A DNA stretch of 6,754 nucleotides from Vulcanimicrobiia bacterium (lineage in GTDB: Bacteria > Vulcanimicrobiota > Vulcanimicrobiia > Vulcanimicrobiales > Vulcanimicrobiaceae): NCBI GenBank assembly GCA_025451135.1, contig JANWKW010000089.1, forward strand, positions 1 to 6,754, read 5' to 3'. Position 1 is the stretch's first letter. Each line of letters opens with the position of its first letter. Below the pieces are notes generated by a model. That model was not told the DNA's origin. It ran no database searches and saw only the letters and a program-made list of their open reading frames with translations. Position numbers and translations under genes: made by a program. Below are positions 5,615 through 6,754 of this stretch, in pieces.

Positions 5615-6754
5615 TCAGCGCAGCCTGGCCGCAGCGGCGTCGATCGCGGCCGGCGCCCCGGCAAGGTCCGGAAAGGCGACCGCCGCATAGCCGTCGCGCG
5701 CGTAGAGCACCCGGTCGAGCGCCCGGGCGGCCGCCAGCGCGTCGGCGTTGCGAAGCGGGTCCGGGTGGGCGTCGAAGGCGGCCGCGACCGGTGCGAACCG
5801 GTCGACGGCCTGCGAGGCGGCCGCCACCTGTGCGGCATTATGCGGGGTCGCGATGGCCTTCAGATCGGCCCGCATAGCGGTCGCGTAGTCGCCGAAATCG
5901 TACGGCAGCACCGGCGCGTCCGCGTAGCGAAGCGCGAGGAGCGCGAGCAGTTGTGCGACCGCGCGATGGTTCACGAATCCGGTGTCGGCGAAGCGCCTGG
6001 CGTACTGCAGATCGTCGAAGCCGGAGTGATAGACGCCGAACGCACCGCCGAAGCCCACTTCGAGCGTCGGGACACCGAGGTCGTAGAGGAAGCTCTCGTG
6101 GTCGGAGCCGCCGCCCGGCGATGCGATCCGCACGCCCCGCGGCTGCGCCAGCCAGCGATCGTAGATGGTCTGACGTTCGGTATGCGGATCGCGCACGCGT
6201 TTCGTCGCCGCGATCACCGCGTTCGCGAGCGCGCCGGCAGCCGAGGCGCCGAACGTCTGACCGGTCGTGCCTTCGTCCGTGTTGAGGTAGGCGACGGCGC
6301 CTTGACGCAGCTCGTCCTGATGCACGCGTACGTACGTGCTCGAGCCGGCCTCGCCGATCTCTTCTCCGTCGAAGCCGACGATGGTGATGGTGCGCTGCGG
6401 CTGCCAGCCGCTGCGATGCAGGTAGCCGAGCGCGCGCGCGACCTCGATCAGGATCGACGTCCCCGAACCGTTGTCGGTGACGCCGTAGACCCAGGCGTCG
6501 CGGTGCGCGCCGAGCACGACCGACTGCGTAGGATCGACGCCCGGGATGCTGCCGACCACGTTCCAGAGCGTTTCGACCCGGCGATCGAGATAGACGTCCA
6601 GCCGCACGTCCGCGGCGCTCGCGCCGCCGTGCATGGTGGCGAGGATCTGACGGGCGTTGAGCGCGCTGATGGGCAGGACCGGGATCGCCAGTCGCGGTGT
6701 GCCCAGCGAGCCGCGCTGTACGGCGCCGAGCGGACGGTTCGGGCCGTCCGGATA
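5615..6754 (-). CDS. M28B metallopeptidase, glutamate carboxypeptidase II (PSMA/NAALADase)-like, 5' partial
   Basis: Dizinc peptidase of the transferrin-receptor/PSMA-like group, usually exported or membrane-anchored. The frame is open to the window edge (379 codons), so the N-terminal part is missing, presumably a signal and most of the protease-associated domain. Residues counted from the edge open with YPDGPNRP and VQRGS, which in PSMA-type proteins follow the protease-associated domain, then IPVLPIS. All zinc-site residues are visible: H84 (GAHRDAW), D94 (GVTDNGSG), catalytic E131 with E132 (FDGEEIG), D160 (NTDEGT) and H243 (YHSGFDD). VLPYDFGDYA (282-291) starts the C-terminal helical dimerisation-like domain. 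That domain looks short, as does the link between VQRGS and IPVLPIS, which lacks the GDPLTPG-type stretch of PSMA. It likely removes C-terminal residues, perhaps acidic, from small peptides. It is the first visible gene of the minus-strand cluster. The ATG at 6632-6634 is internal. Family firm, substrate inferred. Confidence 0.93.
   Translation of the reverse strand, partial: YPDGPNRPLGAVQRGSLGTPRLAIPVLPISALNARQILATMHGGASAADVRLDVYLDRRVETLWNVVGSIPGVDPTQSVVLGAHRDAWVYGVTDNGSGTSILIEVARALGYLHRSGWQPQRTITIVGFDGEEIGEAGSSTYVRVHQDELRQGAVAYLNTDEGTTGQTFGASAAGALANAVIAATKRVRDPHTERQTIYDRWLAQPRGVRIASPGGGSDHESFLYDLGVPTLEVGFGGAFGVYHSGFDDLQYARRFADTGFVNHRAVAQLLALLALRYADAPVLPYDFGDYATAMRADLKAIATPHNAAQVAAASQAVDRFAPVAAAFDAHPDPLRNADALAAARALDRVLYARDGYAAVAFPDLAGAPAAIDAAAARLR

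Noticed and set aside
6632..6634. ATG as the start of the M28B peptidase
   Set aside because: The frame stays open to the window edge and the upstream codons encode conserved PSMA-type sequence (YPDG, VQRGS, IPVLPIS).

Overview
The window is a GC-rich stretch (roughly two-thirds G+C, judged by eye) of an ordinary bacterial chromosome. It is densely packed: every stretch longer than about 100 bases is coding. I see no RNA gene, CRISPR array, insertion sequence, integrase or phage gene. The gene content fits a free-living heterotroph, probably from soil or a similar environment. The high GC, a prostate-specific-membrane-antigen-like M28 peptidase and a small exported Ig-like protein loosely recall Eremiobacterota/Vulcanimicrobiota, Acidobacteria or related groups. 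Nothing in the sequence settles the lineage.

Plus-strand half (1-2982): two membrane-protein genes. The first is the last three quarters or so of a P-type cation ATPase; its 5' end lies outside the window. The second is an AI-2E (UPF0118) family membrane protein whose ATG directly follows the ATPase stop codon, so the two are almost certainly co-transcribed and probably translationally coupled. The ATPase keeps the whole phosphorylation machinery of the P2 (Ca2+/Na+,K+ type) branch, but most residues that bind the ion in M5 and M6 of SERCA are replaced, including by two histidines.

Minus-strand half (6754 down to 2979): four genes read in the same direction with gaps of 42, 32 and 90 bases. 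They are the C-terminal part of a glutamate-carboxypeptidase-II-like M28B metallopeptidase (5' end outside the window), a complete Xaa-Pro aminopeptidase (PepP, M24B), a TIGR01777-type NAD(P)-binding SDR/epimerase-like protein, and a small exported protein with a probable Ig-like fold. The two peptidases suggest peptide scavenging: an enzyme of an exported family trims peptides outside the cytoplasm, and PepP removes proline-blocked N-termini inside.

The two halves converge and meet in a single CTAG tetranucleotide (2979-2982) that supplies the TAG stop of both end genes, with no intergenic space and no visible terminator. No clearly new multi-gene system is evident. The most worthwhile leads are the altered ion site of the ATPase, the shared stop, and the small exported protein of unknown function.
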